64,000 nt of DNA, taken from positions 1-64,000 of the forward strand of contig NZ_JACHXK010000007.1 in assembly GCF_014192105.1 (NCBI RefSeq), written 5' to 3'. Source of the stretch: Paenibacillus phyllosphaerae (GTDB taxonomy: Bacteria > Bacillota > Bacilli > Paenibacillales > Paenibacillaceae). A program made the translations under genes and the position numbers. The notes under the pieces were generated by a model. That model did no database searches. It saw only the letters and a program-made list of their open reading frames with translations, and was not told the DNA's origin. Shown piece after piece: positions 16,130 through 26,773 of the stretch (within the stretch, counting starts at the first letter, position 1; each line of letters begins with the position of its first letter).

Positions 16130-16994
16130 ATTCTGCATGCAGCCTCCGATAGACAAGCGGCGAATGCCCCGTATGCTCCTTAAACTTTTTATGAAAATAA
16201 GTCAGGCTCTCGAAGCCGCATTCTTGCGCGATCTGCTGAATGTGATCGTCGGTAGCGAGCAGCCGATCTTTGGCCAGCATGAGCCGCTTGGCGACGACAT
16301 AATCGGTGATGGTCATGCCGACCGATTGGCGGAAGGTGCGGGAGAAGTGCGATGGCGACACGGCGACCAATTTGCAGAGGGCTGACAGCTGCAGGTCGTT
16401 CCTCGGATGTTGATCGATGTACGCCAAGGTGTCTCTCAGCCATTGCGGCGCAAGCGCAGGATTCGGGTCCGGCTTGGTGACGGCGTGTTCGGTTTCCCTG
16501 GACAGTTGCAGCAGCAAGAGCAGCAGCGCGTAACGAACGATCTGGACATGGCCGTCCCGGTTGTCGCGAAGCTCGGCATGGAAGGTATCCAGCGCCGAAG
16601 TAGCCAGATCCCTTATCGTTTTATTCAGCGGCATCCGGAACCGGTTCTTCTCTCTGGCCTGCTGGAAGACATGCAGCGGGGACAACGTTTCGTCCTCGCC
16701 TTCCGTACGAATGAATTTGGGGCTGAAGAAGACCGCCGTCGTGGTCGTCGGGTTCGATTCATCCGGGAAGGCGCGGTGAATGACGTTCGGCGGAAGGAAG
16801 AACAGATCGCCAGGGCGCATCTCGTAGAAGGTTTGGTCGATGAAGAAGGTGCCTTTGCCGTTATAGATATAGACGATTTCGTACCAATCGTGCATATGGT
16901 CGGGCATCTCGTCCTTGAGCTGTTTGGTCGCGTGGTAGACCAGATGAAACGGAAATTTCTCGTCGATGGGAAAGGTTCGATAGATCGGGTTCAT
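16128..16994 (-). CDS. AraC-family regulator with cupin-like sensor, fucose cluster regulator 1
   Basis: A 288-residue protein. The N-terminal cupin-type ligand domain (about 20-110; HMHDWYEIVYIYNGKGTFFID, MRPGDLFFLPPNVIHRAFP) is followed by a helical linker and two AraC helix-turn-helix motifs at about 185-285, ending GFESLTYFHKKFKEHTGHSPLVYR. It is divergent from the uxaA-type genes, with about 150 bases containing a cre-like site between them, so it probably controls them in response to a sugar or acid intermediate. It is paralogous to the regulator at 20421-21293: both begin with a similar xPIxxxF..FPxxLVY segment. Substrate identity is inferred from the neighbours. Confidence 0.88.
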   Translation of the reverse strand: MNPIYRTFPIDEKFPFHLVYHATKQLKDEMPDHMHDWYEIVYIYNGKGTFFIDQTFYEMRPGDLFFLPPNVIHRAFPDESNPTTTTAVFFSPKFIRTEGEDETLSPLHVFQQAREKNRFRMPLNKTIRDLATSALDTFHAELRDNRDGHVQIVRYALLLLLLQLSRETEHAVTKPDPNPALAPQWLRDTLAYIDQHPRNDLQLSALCKLVAVSPSHFSRTFRQSVGMTITDYVVAKRLMLAKDRLLATDDHIQQIAQECGFESLTYFHKKFKEHTGHSPLVYRRLHAE

Positions 16995-17101
16995 CGTTAA
17001 CGCCTCCTATCCGCAATATAGCAAAATTGATGATGAAAACGCAATGATTGTTCATTTAACTATCCGATTCGCTTGTTTACAATGAAGAAAATAGCTGCAA
17101 C

Positions 17102-17115
17102 TGAAAACGCTTACC
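17102..17115 (+). promoter_or_regulatory. cre-like site before the fucose catabolic genes
   Basis: TGAAAACGCTTACC differs from TGNAARCGNWWWCA only at the last base. It lies 28 bases before the first dehydratase subunit start codon, where a bound repressor would block transcription or its early elongation. Confidence 0.5.
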
Positions 17116-17142
17116 GATAGCGTCATATTGAGGAGGAGACAA

Positions 17143-17472
17143 ATGGCAGGTCCAATTCCAACAGGCGCGGATGCCTTGGTCGTCGATGCGAAGGATCATG
17201 TGGCGACTTCGCTGCGCGAGCTCAAACGCGGGGAGAGCGCAAGTTATCGGCTCTCGGATGAGGTGAAGCGCATCGAGGTGCTCGAAGATATTCCGTTCGG
17301 CCATAAGATCGCGATCATGGACATCGAGAAGGATACGCATATTCGCAAATACGGGGAAACGATTGGCCTCGCGACGATGGCGATTGCCGCTGGCGCGCAT
17401 GTGCATGTGCACAATGTGGAGAGCATTCGAGGACGAGGCGACCAAGCCGCGCAGGGAGGACAAAAGGCATGA
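17143..17472 (+). CDS. UxaA-family hydro-lyase small subunit (SAF domain), predicted L-fuconate dehydratase part
   Basis: 109 residues with the SAF fold of the N-terminal part of altronate/galactarate dehydratases: DALVVDAKDHVATSLRELKRG, EVLEDIPFGHKIAIMDI, ending GAHVHVHNVES. The full-length enzymes are often split into this piece and a catalytic large subunit; here the next gene overlaps by 4 bases (ATGA). In Campylobacter jejuni a split uxaA pair lies in the L-fucose locus and is thought to dehydrate L-fuconate. The same role is inferred here from the lactonase, SDR and FAH genes downstream. A GGAGGAG site precedes the ATG at 17143; an ATG at 17128 in the same frame overlaps that site. Confidence 0.85.
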   Translation: MAGPIPTGADALVVDAKDHVATSLRELKRGESASYRLSDEVKRIEVLEDIPFGHKIAIMDIEKDTHIRKYGETIGLATMAIAAGAHVHVHNVESIRGRGDQAAQGGQKA

Positions 17473-18629
17473 GCCATTTTAATGGATACGCACGATCGAA
17501 TGGGGAATACGGCATCCGGAATCATCTGCTCATTATTCCGACGGTCATCTGCGCGAATCAGGTATGTAACCGGATCACGCAGCTTGTGCCCGACACCGTG
17601 GCGATCCCGCATCAGCATGGATGCAGCCAGATCGGGGCCGATAAGACGAGAACATTCGATACGCTCGCAGGGACGGGGCGCAATCCGAACGTCGGCGCCG
17701 TAATCATCGTCAGTCTGGGTTGCGAAGTGGTGGATCCTTACGAGCTGGCGGATAACATCCGCGCTACGGGCAAACGCGTCGAAGTCATCGATATTCAAGA
17801 AGTCGGCGGATCGGTGAAGGCCATCCAGGTCGGCACGGCGCTGGCCAAGGAGATGCGACTGGAGCTCGATACGCTGGTCCAAGTGCCGATTCCGCTCAGC
17901 GAACTGCGGATCGGAGTGAAGTGCGGCGGGTCTGACGCGACTTCGGGCATGGCCTCCAATCCGGCGCTCGGCGCGGCTTCGGATCTGCTCATCGAGCAAG
18001 GCGGCACGGTCGTAATAAGTGAAACGACGGAGATTATCGGAGCCGAGCATGTACTGGCGGCAAGATGCGCGACGCCGGAGGTAGCGGATCAGCTGTATGC
18101 CTTCGTGGAGCGCTTCGAGAAGGAAGTCGACCGGATGGGAGCCGACATGCGCGGAGGCAATCCAAGTCCGGGCAATATTGCCGGCGGCCTGACGACCATC
18201 GAAGAGAAATCGCTCGGCTGCATCAGTAAGTGCGGCACCTCGCCGATCGTCGGCACGTTCGAATATGCGGAGCCGATCCCGGGCACCGGGCTGTACTTCA
18301 TGGATTCGCCGGGCAACGATATCGAGTGCGTATCCGGCATGGCTGCCAGCGGCGTGCATCTCGTGTGCTTTACGACAGGGCGGGGGACGCCGACGGGCGC
18401 AGCCGTCGTACCGGTCATTAAGATTACCGGGAATAAGCTGATGTATGAGCGGATGAAGGACAATATGGACGTCAGCGTCAGCGACATTCTGGAAGGCAAC
18501 GCGGGCATTATCGAAGCGGGCGAGCGGATCTGGCAAGAGATTCTGTCCGTGGCGGACGGTCAACTCACCAAGGCGGAGATTCTCGGCCATCAAGAATTCA
18601 GCATTAATCGGATCGGACCAAGTCTATAA
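17469..18629 (+). CDS. UxaA-family hydro-lyase large subunit, predicted L-fuconate dehydratase
   Basis: 386 residues matching the C-terminal catalytic part of altronate and galactarate dehydratases. Cys-containing signatures are HQHGCSQIGADK, VGAVIIVSLGCE, VKCGGSDATSGMASNPALG and KSLGCISKCGTSPIVG; family members use Fe or Fe-S at such cysteines. With the small subunit it should convert a sugar acid to a 2-keto-3-deoxy acid. Altronate or another hexonate is the alternative substrate, but no uronate isomerase or tagaturonate reductase gene is nearby, whereas all other steps of non-phosphorylative L-fucose breakdown are. Confidence 0.86.
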   Translation: MSHFNGYARSNGEYGIRNHLLIIPTVICANQVCNRITQLVPDTVAIPHQHGCSQIGADKTRTFDTLAGTGRNPNVGAVIIVSLGCEVVDPYELADNIRATGKRVEVIDIQEVGGSVKAIQVGTALAKEMRLELDTLVQVPIPLSELRIGVKCGGSDATSGMASNPALGAASDLLIEQGGTVVISETTEIIGAEHVLAARCATPEVADQLYAFVERFEKEVDRMGADMRGGNPSPGNIAGGLTTIEEKSLGCISKCGTSPIVGTFEYAEPIPGTGLYFMDSPGNDIECVSGMAASGVHLVCFTTGRGTPTGAAVVPVIKITGNKLMYERMKDNMDVSVSDILEGNAGIIEAGERIWQEILSVADGQLTKAEILGHQEFSINRIGPSL

Positions 18630-18695
18630 GATTCGCGGTAAGGTGGCGCTCGGCTTGGGAGATACGGAACATATCCAGTAAGGAGGAACAGAACT

Positions 18696-19469
18696 GTGCG
18701 ATTACAAGGCAAAAAGACATTGATTACCGGGGCCGGCTCCGGCATCGGCAAGAGTTCCGCATTGTTGTTCGCGAAGGAAGGCGCCGTTATCGCGGTGAAC
18801 GATATATCGGAGGAACACGGTCAGCAGACCGTCGCGGAGATTAAGGAAGCCGGCGGGGAAGCGTTCTTCGCAGGCGCGGACGTGACCGATCCCGACTCGG
18901 TAGCCGCTATGGTCAGCAAGGTCATCGGGGAGCTGGGCGCCATCGACGTGCTGTTCAATAACGCGGGCATCAGCGGCGTCGGCGCCTTGCATGAAGTGGA
19001 GCCGGATGTCTGGGACAAGGTGATGAACGTCAATATCCGCGGCGTCTATTTGCCTAGCAAATACGTGCTTCCCCATATGATGGAGCGCCGCTCCGGCAGC
19101 ATCATTAATATGTCGTCCTGTATCGCCGAGATCGGTCTGGCCAGACGGGCATCCTATGCCGCGACCAAAGGCGCGGTACTGGCCTTGACCAAGTCGATGC
19201 AAGTGGACTATGCTCCGTATAATATCCGGGTGAACGCGCTGCTGCCGGGTACGATTCTAACGCCGTTCGTGGAGAATTACCTCCGCACTTCCTATGAGGA
19301 CCCTGAAGCGGGGATCGAGGGAATCAAGAAGCGGCAGCTCAGCGGCGATCTGGGGCGGCCGGAGGATGTGGCCAAGGCCGCATTGTTCCTCGCTTCCGAC
19401 GAGTCTTCGTTCATGATGGGATCGCCGCTCTATATCGATGGCGGCGTCGTGTTTGGCAAAAACGCTTAA
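18696..19469 (+). CDS. SDR-family oxidoreductase, predicted 2-keto-3-deoxy-L-fuconate dehydrogenase
   Basis: 257 residues, classical short-chain dehydrogenase: TGAGSGIG nucleotide motif at about 12-19, NNAG near 89, catalytic Ser in NMSSC, YAATK with the catalytic Tyr and Lys near 152-156, and PLYIDGG at the end. It is close in pattern to enzymes that oxidise 2-keto-3-deoxy sugar acids at C4, which would give 2,4-diketo-3-deoxy-L-fuconate, the substrate of the next enzyme. L-fucose 1-dehydrogenase is the main alternative, since some SDRs do that step. GTG start after an AAGGAGGAA site. Confidence 0.85.
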   Translation: MRLQGKKTLITGAGSGIGKSSALLFAKEGAVIAVNDISEEHGQQTVAEIKEAGGEAFFAGADVTDPDSVAAMVSKVIGELGAIDVLFNNAGISGVGALHEVEPDVWDKVMNVNIRGVYLPSKYVLPHMMERRSGSIINMSSCIAEIGLARRASYAATKGAVLALTKSMQVDYAPYNIRVNALLPGTILTPFVENYLRTSYEDPEAGIEGIKKRQLSGDLGRPEDVAKAALFLASDESSFMMGSPLYIDGGVVFGKNA

Positions 19470-19488
19470 ATAAAGGAGAGCTATAGCT

Positions 19489-20379
19489 ATGAAACTCGTT
19501 ACGCTGCAACAGGATGGAAGCCATAAACTTGGCGTGAAGACGGACGGCGGGATCATCGATCTGGCCGCCGCGCTGCAAGAGTATCCGGGCGGTCCGGCTT
19601 ACCGCGACGTGATGGATGTGATCGAAGGCGGGAGCGCCGCGGTCGCGGCTCTGGAAGCCTACATCGCCACGCTTCCCGCGGAAGCTTATCTGGTGGACGA
19701 AGAGCAGGTGCAATGGGGACCATGCGTTACGCGTCCGAACAAAATCATCTGCGTCGGCTTGAACTACCGCAAGCATGCGGAAGAGACGAACGCGCCGATC
19801 CCGGCCTATCCGATCTTGTTCAACAAGTTCAACAATACGCTGACCGGCCACGGTAAGGAGATTGCGATCCCGAAGGTGACCAAGGAGCTTGATTACGAAG
19901 CGGAGCTCGTCATCGTCATCGGCAAGCAAGCCAAGGCAGTCTCGAAAGAAGAGGCGCTCGATTACGTCTTCGGCTATTGCGCCGTCAACGACTTGTCCGC
20001 GCGAGATTTGCAAATGCGCACCGCGCAGTGGCTGCTCGGCAAGACCTGCGACGACTTCAGCCCGCTCGGCCCCTACCTGGTGACGGCAGATGAAGTCGGC
20101 AACCCGAACGAGCTCGCGATCAAAGCGACCGTGAACGGAGAAGTGCGGCAGAATTCGAACACGTCGGATATGATCTTCCATTGCGATGAGATCGTCAGCT
20201 ACATCTCGCAGCATATGACGCTCGTTCCGGGCGACATCATTCTGACCGGCACGCCGGAAGGGGTCGTGCTCGGCTATCCGAAGGAGAAGCAGGTGTACCT
20301 GCAGCCGGGCGACGTCGTGACGATCGAGATCGAGAAGCTTGGCGCGCTGACGAACCGTTTTGTCGCGGAAGAAGTCTAA
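19489..20379 (+). CDS. Fumarylacetoacetase-family hydrolase, predicted 2,4-diketo-3-deoxy-L-fuconate hydrolase
   Basis: 296 residues. The FAH fold covers about 80-296, with CVGLNYRKHAEE, the metal ligands in DYEAELVIVIG and AVNDLSARDLQ, and GDIILTGTPEGV. Enzymes of this family hydrolyse the C-C bond of 2,4-diketo-3-deoxy acids; with L-fuconate as origin the products would be pyruvate and L-lactate. It follows the SDR by 19 bases with AAAGGAGAG as ribosome site and ends at a terminator shared with the minus-strand AraC gene. Confidence 0.87.
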   Translation: MKLVTLQQDGSHKLGVKTDGGIIDLAAALQEYPGGPAYRDVMDVIEGGSAAVAALEAYIATLPAEAYLVDEEQVQWGPCVTRPNKIICVGLNYRKHAEETNAPIPAYPILFNKFNNTLTGHGKEIAIPKVTKELDYEAELVIVIGKQAKAVSKEEALDYVFGYCAVNDLSARDLQMRTAQWLLGKTCDDFSPLGPYLVTADEVGNPNELAIKATVNGEVRQNSNTSDMIFHCDEIVSYISQHMTLVPGDIILTGTPEGVVLGYPKEKQVYLQPGDVVTIEIEKLGALTNRFVAEEV

Positions 20380-20410
20380 TTCGGATCGGTACGTCCCGAC
20401 CCGCCCATAG

Positions 20411-20436
20411 AACGCAAGGGTCACCGCCCTTGCGTT
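20411..20436. terminator. Bidirectional terminator in the fucose cluster
   Basis: AACGCAAGGG, a 6-base loop and CCCTTGCGTT, followed by TTC on the plus strand. It overlaps the last codons of the minus-strand regulator. Confidence 0.75.
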
Positions 20437-21293
20437 TTCATTTGCCCGCGGTAAGCCTTCGGCGTTGATCCCGTCACTTTTTTGAACATTTGATAGAAAT
20501 GCCGCATGCCCTGGAACCCGCACATCAGCGCGATCGCCTCGATCGTATCATCCGTAGCGAGCAGCAGTTCCTTCGCTAGGGCAAGCCGCTTGGCATTGAC
20601 ATAATCCGTGACGTTCATGCCGGTCAACTGCTTGAAGACGCGCGAGAAATGGCTTGCGCTGACGCAGGCTTGATCCGCTAATTCGGCCAGACCGCCGCAT
20701 CGGACCGGGTCGCGATTAATATCCCGTAAGGCGTGCTGGATCCACGGCGGGGCGAAGCTGGTTACCGGCGAAGAGGCCTCCTCCACGAACGGGTGCCGGC
20801 ACAACTCCAGCAATAGGTGCTGTAAGTGAAGCCATACCGCCTGACGGTAACCGGACGCTTGCTCGTCTAACTCACTCCTCATGCTGCTTATCGCAGCTTC
20901 AATCCTCACCTTGGCCGATTCAGGCAGAACGATTTTATATTGTTTCATCTTATGCGCGATCTCGAAACACCGAAGAGGTTCATACCCGTCGCTCAGCGGG
21001 GCTGTCTGCACAAGCGAAGGCGCGAAGAATAACGCCGTAGAGACAATGGGCTCGTCTTCCGAAGGGAAAGAGCGGTGCACGGTATTGCCAGGGATCAAGA
21101 ACAGATCGCCGGGCTCCTTGTCATAGAGCGCTTGGTCGATGAAGAAAGTCCCTTTGCCCTCGTGGATATACACGACTTCGTACAAGTCATGCAGATGATC
21201 CGGCCACTCATTCTCCGTATGCCGAACGCCGCGATAGACCAATTCGAGCGGAAAGATCGGATCGAGTTGAAAAGGTTTGCGTATAGGCTGCAT
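20421..21293 (-). CDS. AraC-family regulator, fucose cluster regulator 2
   Basis: About 290 residues with a cupin-type sensor (HLHDLYEVVYIHEGKGTFFID, KEPGDLFLIPGNTVHRSFP) and two C-terminal AraC helix-turn-helix motifs (ACVSASHFSRVFKQLTGMNV, GFQGMRHFYQMFKKVTGSTPKAYR). It is divergent from the lactonase gene at 21423 and parallels the regulator at 16128, suggesting duplication and division of the cluster into two regulated units. The start at 21293 is chosen by alignment with that paralog and a GGGAGA site; the frame is open to 21365. Confidence 0.85.
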   Translation of the reverse strand: MQPIRKPFQLDPIFPLELVYRGVRHTENEWPDHLHDLYEVVYIHEGKGTFFIDQALYDKEPGDLFLIPGNTVHRSFPSEDEPIVSTALFFAPSLVQTAPLSDGYEPLRCFEIAHKMKQYKIVLPESAKVRIEAAISSMRSELDEQASGYRQAVWLHLQHLLLELCRHPFVEEASSPVTSFAPPWIQHALRDINRDPVRCGGLAELADQACVSASHFSRVFKQLTGMNVTDYVNAKRLALAKELLLATDDTIEAIALMCGFQGMRHFYQMFKKVTGSTPKAYRGQMKTQGR

Positions 21294-21422
21294 ACAGGCT
21301 GTCTCCCATCTCATGCGTGCAGTTAATATATCAAAATCGGACATAAAATTGCTTCGATCAGCCATTTCTATTCCCTATTATAAGTGTAAAATCATAATCA
21401 TCAAGAGAGGAGAGATCTTCTT

Positions 21423-22253
21423 ATGCGTATTGATGCCCATCAGCATTATTGGTCGATGACTCGTAACGATTATGGTTGGATTACCGAAGATCTGCCCGTA
21501 TTGTATAGAGACTATCTGCCTCAGGATCTCGAAGCCCATCTGGTACAACACGGCATAGACGGTACCATTGTCGTCCAAGCCGCGCCGACCGTTGAGGAAA
21601 CTCATTACTTATTCACATTAGCCGATCAGTCGGACTCGATTCTCGGCGTTGTCGGTTGGCTGGATCTATTCGATCCCGCGCACCGGGAGCATTACGAACG
21701 TTACCGGGAGCATCCGAAGTTCGTCGGCTTCCGCATCATGATCCAGGAGATGGCAGACGCAAGCCGCGTACTCGAACCCGCATTCGTGGAAGCGCTTAAC
21801 GACTATGCGAAACAGGATGTTCCCATCGATCTGCTCGTGAAGTCGGATCAGCTTGATGTGCTCGTGCAGCTGCTGGACGCGGTTCCGGGCCTGCGAGGCG
21901 TCATCGATCACATCGGCAAGCCGGGCATCGCCCAGCACATATTCGAACCGTGGGCGACGCAGATGGAACGGTTATCGAAACATCCGAATGTGTATTGCAA
22001 AATTTCCGGCATGGTGACCGAGGCCGATCATCAAGCCTGGGAAGCGGAACATTTGAGACCCTATATCGAGCATGCGCTGCGCGTGTTCGGTGCGGAACGC
22101 GTGATGTTCGGCACCGATTGGCCGGTCTGTCTGTTAGCCGCGAGCTACGATGATGTCGTGGGCGTCCTGGAGGGGGCGATTCCGGGATCGTGGGGAGAGC
22201 TGGAGCGCGTGCAGTTGTTCGGCGAGAATGCAAGGAGATTCTATAAACTTTAA
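21423..22253 (+). CDS. Amidohydrolase-2-family lactonase, predicted L-fuconolactonase
   Basis: 276 residues of the COG3618 type TIM-barrel hydrolase: DAHQHYW metal motif at the N-terminus, VVQAAPTVEET, DHIGKPGI and MFGTDWPVC near the end. Characterised relatives open L-fucono- or L-rhamnono-lactones to the acid. This supplies L-fuconate to the split dehydratase. A GAGAGGAGAG site precedes the ATG. It starts the second plus-strand block (21423-26675), which has its own promoter region facing the AraC gene. Confidence 0.86.
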   Translation: MRIDAHQHYWSMTRNDYGWITEDLPVLYRDYLPQDLEAHLVQHGIDGTIVVQAAPTVEETHYLFTLADQSDSILGVVGWLDLFDPAHREHYERYREHPKFVGFRIMIQEMADASRVLEPAFVEALNDYAKQDVPIDLLVKSDQLDVLVQLLDAVPGLRGVIDHIGKPGIAQHIFEPWATQMERLSKHPNVYCKISGMVTEADHQAWEAEHLRPYIEHALRVFGAERVMFGTDWPVCLLAASYDDVVGVLEGAIPGSWGELERVQLFGENARRFYKL

Positions 22254-22296
22254 TCCATAGCGATGAAGCTGGGGATGTTGGGAATGGAGTGTTGGC

Positions 22297-23262
22297 ATGA
22301 AGTATCGCATGTTAGGCAAGACGGGATTGGAAGTGTCGGCGCTAAGCTTCGGCGCTTCCTCCCTCGGTTCCGTATTCCGGCAGACGGATGACGCGGAAGG
22401 CATCCGCACCGTACACGCGGCGGTCGACTCGGGGATTAATCTGATTGACGTCTCGCCGTATTACGGCGCCACGAAAGCCGAGACAGTGCTGGGCCAGGCG
22501 ATTAACGAGATCTCGCGGGACCGGTTCTATCTATCGACCAAAGCCGGGAGATATGGGATGGACACCTTCGATTTCTCGAAGTCGAGGATCGTATCGAGTC
22601 TCGAAGAGAGCTTGCAGAGGCTGCAGACGGACTATGTCGATCTGCTCTTCTTACACGACATCGAATTCGTTCCGCCCGAGATCATTATCGAAGAAGCGAT
22701 CCCTGCGCTGGACAGCTTGAAGCAGCAGGGTAAAATACGCTTCTCCGGCATCTGCGGCCTGCCGCTGGCCCTGTTCGAACAGATGCTGCCGCGCGTTCAG
22801 GTGGACACTATTATTTCGTACTGCCATTATGCGTTGAATGACACGTCCCTTACCAGGCTCTTGCCGCTGCTCGATTCGCTCGGCGTCGGTCTGATCAACG
22901 CTTCGCCGCTATCGATGGGACTGCTGGGTACGCGCGGTACGCCGGATTGGCATCCCGCCAGCCCCGAGCTGAAGGAAACCTGCCTGCGTGCCGCCAAACT
23001 TGCGGAAGAACGGGGCTCGGATATCGCGAAGCTTGCGATCCAATTCTCCACCGGCAATCCGGCGATCCCGACAACGCTCGTGAGCACGGCCAATCCGGAT
23101 AATATCGCCAGAAACATCGCATGGACGGATGAATCTGTCGATACGGAGCTATTGGAAGAAGTGCTGGAAGTCTTGAAACCTGTTCATAACCAAACTTGGG
23201 TCAGCGGGTTGCCGCAATATAATGTTGCTATACAAGCGAATCGAGAAGAGGGCTGCCAATGA
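22297..23262 (+). CDS. Aldo/keto reductase, predicted L-fucose dehydrogenase
   Basis: 321 residues with the AKR barrel signatures LGKTGLEVSALSFGASSLG, NLIDVSPYYG with the catalytic Asp and Tyr, LSTKAGRYG, and a C-terminal cofactor-binding region (STANPDNIARNI). It resembles the branch containing L-fucose/D-threo-aldose 1-dehydrogenases, so it likely oxidises L-fucose to the lactone. The next gene overlaps by 4 bases (ATGA). It could instead reduce a keto sugar; the family alone does not decide. Confidence 0.84.
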   Translation: MKYRMLGKTGLEVSALSFGASSLGSVFRQTDDAEGIRTVHAAVDSGINLIDVSPYYGATKAETVLGQAINEISRDRFYLSTKAGRYGMDTFDFSKSRIVSSLEESLQRLQTDYVDLLFLHDIEFVPPEIIIEEAIPALDSLKQQGKIRFSGICGLPLALFEQMLPRVQVDTIISYCHYALNDTSLTRLLPLLDSLGVGLINASPLSMGLLGTRGTPDWHPASPELKETCLRAAKLAEERGSDIAKLAIQFSTGNPAIPTTLVSTANPDNIARNIAWTDESVDTELLEEVLEVLKPVHNQTWVSGLPQYNVAIQANREEGCQ

Positions 23263-24278
23263 AAGGTATCGTGTGCGACGAGGTTGAAGCATTCCGTTAC
23301 ACGGAGGATTTACCTGAGCCGGAATTGACGGAGGGACATGCGATCGTATCGATTCGTAGAATCGGCATCTGCGGAACGGATTATCATGCGTTCAAAGGAA
23401 ATCAGCCTTTCTTCCACTATCCGAGGATATTAGGCCACGAACTAGCCGGCGTTATCGATCAGATAAGCGCTAATGACGAGGGGCTTGCGCCTGGCGATCA
23501 GGTCGCGATCATTCCGTACATACACTGCGGCAGCTGCCTGTCTTGCCGGAGAGGTAAAACCAACTGCTGCGCCAATATGCAGGTGCTCGGCGTACATAGG
23601 GACGGAGGAATGCGGGAGCGAATCTCGGTCCCGGTTACGCATCTGCTCCGTACCGAGGGACTGTCGCTCGATGAGGCGGCCATGATCGAACCGCTCGCGA
23701 TCGGCGCGCATGCCGTACGAAGGGCGGACGTTGAGGCAGGGGACACGGTCCTTGTCATCGGCTCCGGACCGATTGGACTCGGCGTCATGGCTTTTGCCAA
23801 ATATGCCGGGGCACGCGTCATCGCGATGGATATGAACGAAGAGCGGCTGGCGTTCTGCCGAACATGGGCGAACGTGGATGAGACGGTCGCCGTGCTGGAA
23901 GGCGATGTGAAGCAACGTCTTGCCGAGCTTACCAATGGCGAGTTCCCGATCGCGGTGTTCGACGCTACTGGCAATGCAGCTTCAATGTCGCAATCGTTCG
24001 AACTTGCCGCGCATGGCGGCAAACTGGTCTTCGTCGGCCTGGTGAAAGGGGACATCGCGTTCTCGGATCCCGAATTCCATAAGCGTGAGCTAACGCTCAT
24101 GGGCAGCCGGAACGCGACGGGCGCCGACTTCCAGCATGTCGTGAACGTGCTGCGTGAAGATATCTTCGATATGAACCAGTATATTACGCACCGAGCAGCG
24201 TTCAACGAGATGATCGACTCGTTCGGTACTTGGCTGAACCCGGCGTCCAAAGTCATTAAGGCGGTCGTGGAATTGTAG
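23259..24278 (+). CDS. Zinc-dependent alcohol dehydrogenase, sugar (acid) oxidation in the fucose cluster
   Basis: 339 residues, medium-chain dehydrogenase: catalytic zinc ligands in ICGTD and GHE, a structural zinc set in CGSCLSCRRGKTNC, and a nucleotide fold with VIGSGPIGLGVMAFAKYAGA at about 165. Family members include L-threonine, sorbitol and 2-keto-3-deoxy-fuconate-type dehydrogenases. Here it may duplicate the oxidation done by the SDR or the AKR, so each of the two oxidation steps of the pathway has more than one candidate enzyme. Translation is coupled to the preceding gene. Confidence 0.86.
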   Translation: MKGIVCDEVEAFRYTEDLPEPELTEGHAIVSIRRIGICGTDYHAFKGNQPFFHYPRILGHELAGVIDQISANDEGLAPGDQVAIIPYIHCGSCLSCRRGKTNCCANMQVLGVHRDGGMRERISVPVTHLLRTEGLSLDEAAMIEPLAIGAHAVRRADVEAGDTVLVIGSGPIGLGVMAFAKYAGARVIAMDMNEERLAFCRTWANVDETVAVLEGDVKQRLAELTNGEFPIAVFDATGNAASMSQSFELAAHGGKLVFVGLVKGDIAFSDPEFHKRELTLMGSRNATGADFQHVVNVLREDIFDMNQYITHRAAFNEMIDSFGTWLNPASKVIKAVVEL

Positions 24279-24293
24279 AGAGGAGAATCGAGC

Positions 24294-26675
<2,382 letters not shown>

Positions 26676-26724
26676 CTAGTTTTTCAACTTAAGGCGATCA
26701 TACCGTACAATCGGTCCAAATGAC

Positions 26725-26760
26725 ATCAAGCCCACCTGTACTTGTGCAGGTGGGCTTGAT
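26725..26760. terminator. Bidirectional terminator after GH95 gene
   Basis: ATCAAGCCCACCTG and its complement GCAGGTGGGCTTGAT form a stem of about 15 bp between convergent genes. Confidence 0.88.
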
Positions 26761-26773
26761 TCGTATTGGCGGA

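Noticed and set aside
15790-16152. 120-residue plus-strand frame across structured copy B
   Set aside because: The frame is not maintained in copy A, where insertions and changed stems break it; pairing rather than coding is conserved.
17244-18593. 449-residue minus-strand frame opposite the dehydratase subunits
   Set aside because: It spans two real plus-strand genes with Cys motifs and coupled start codons; it is an antisense shadow.
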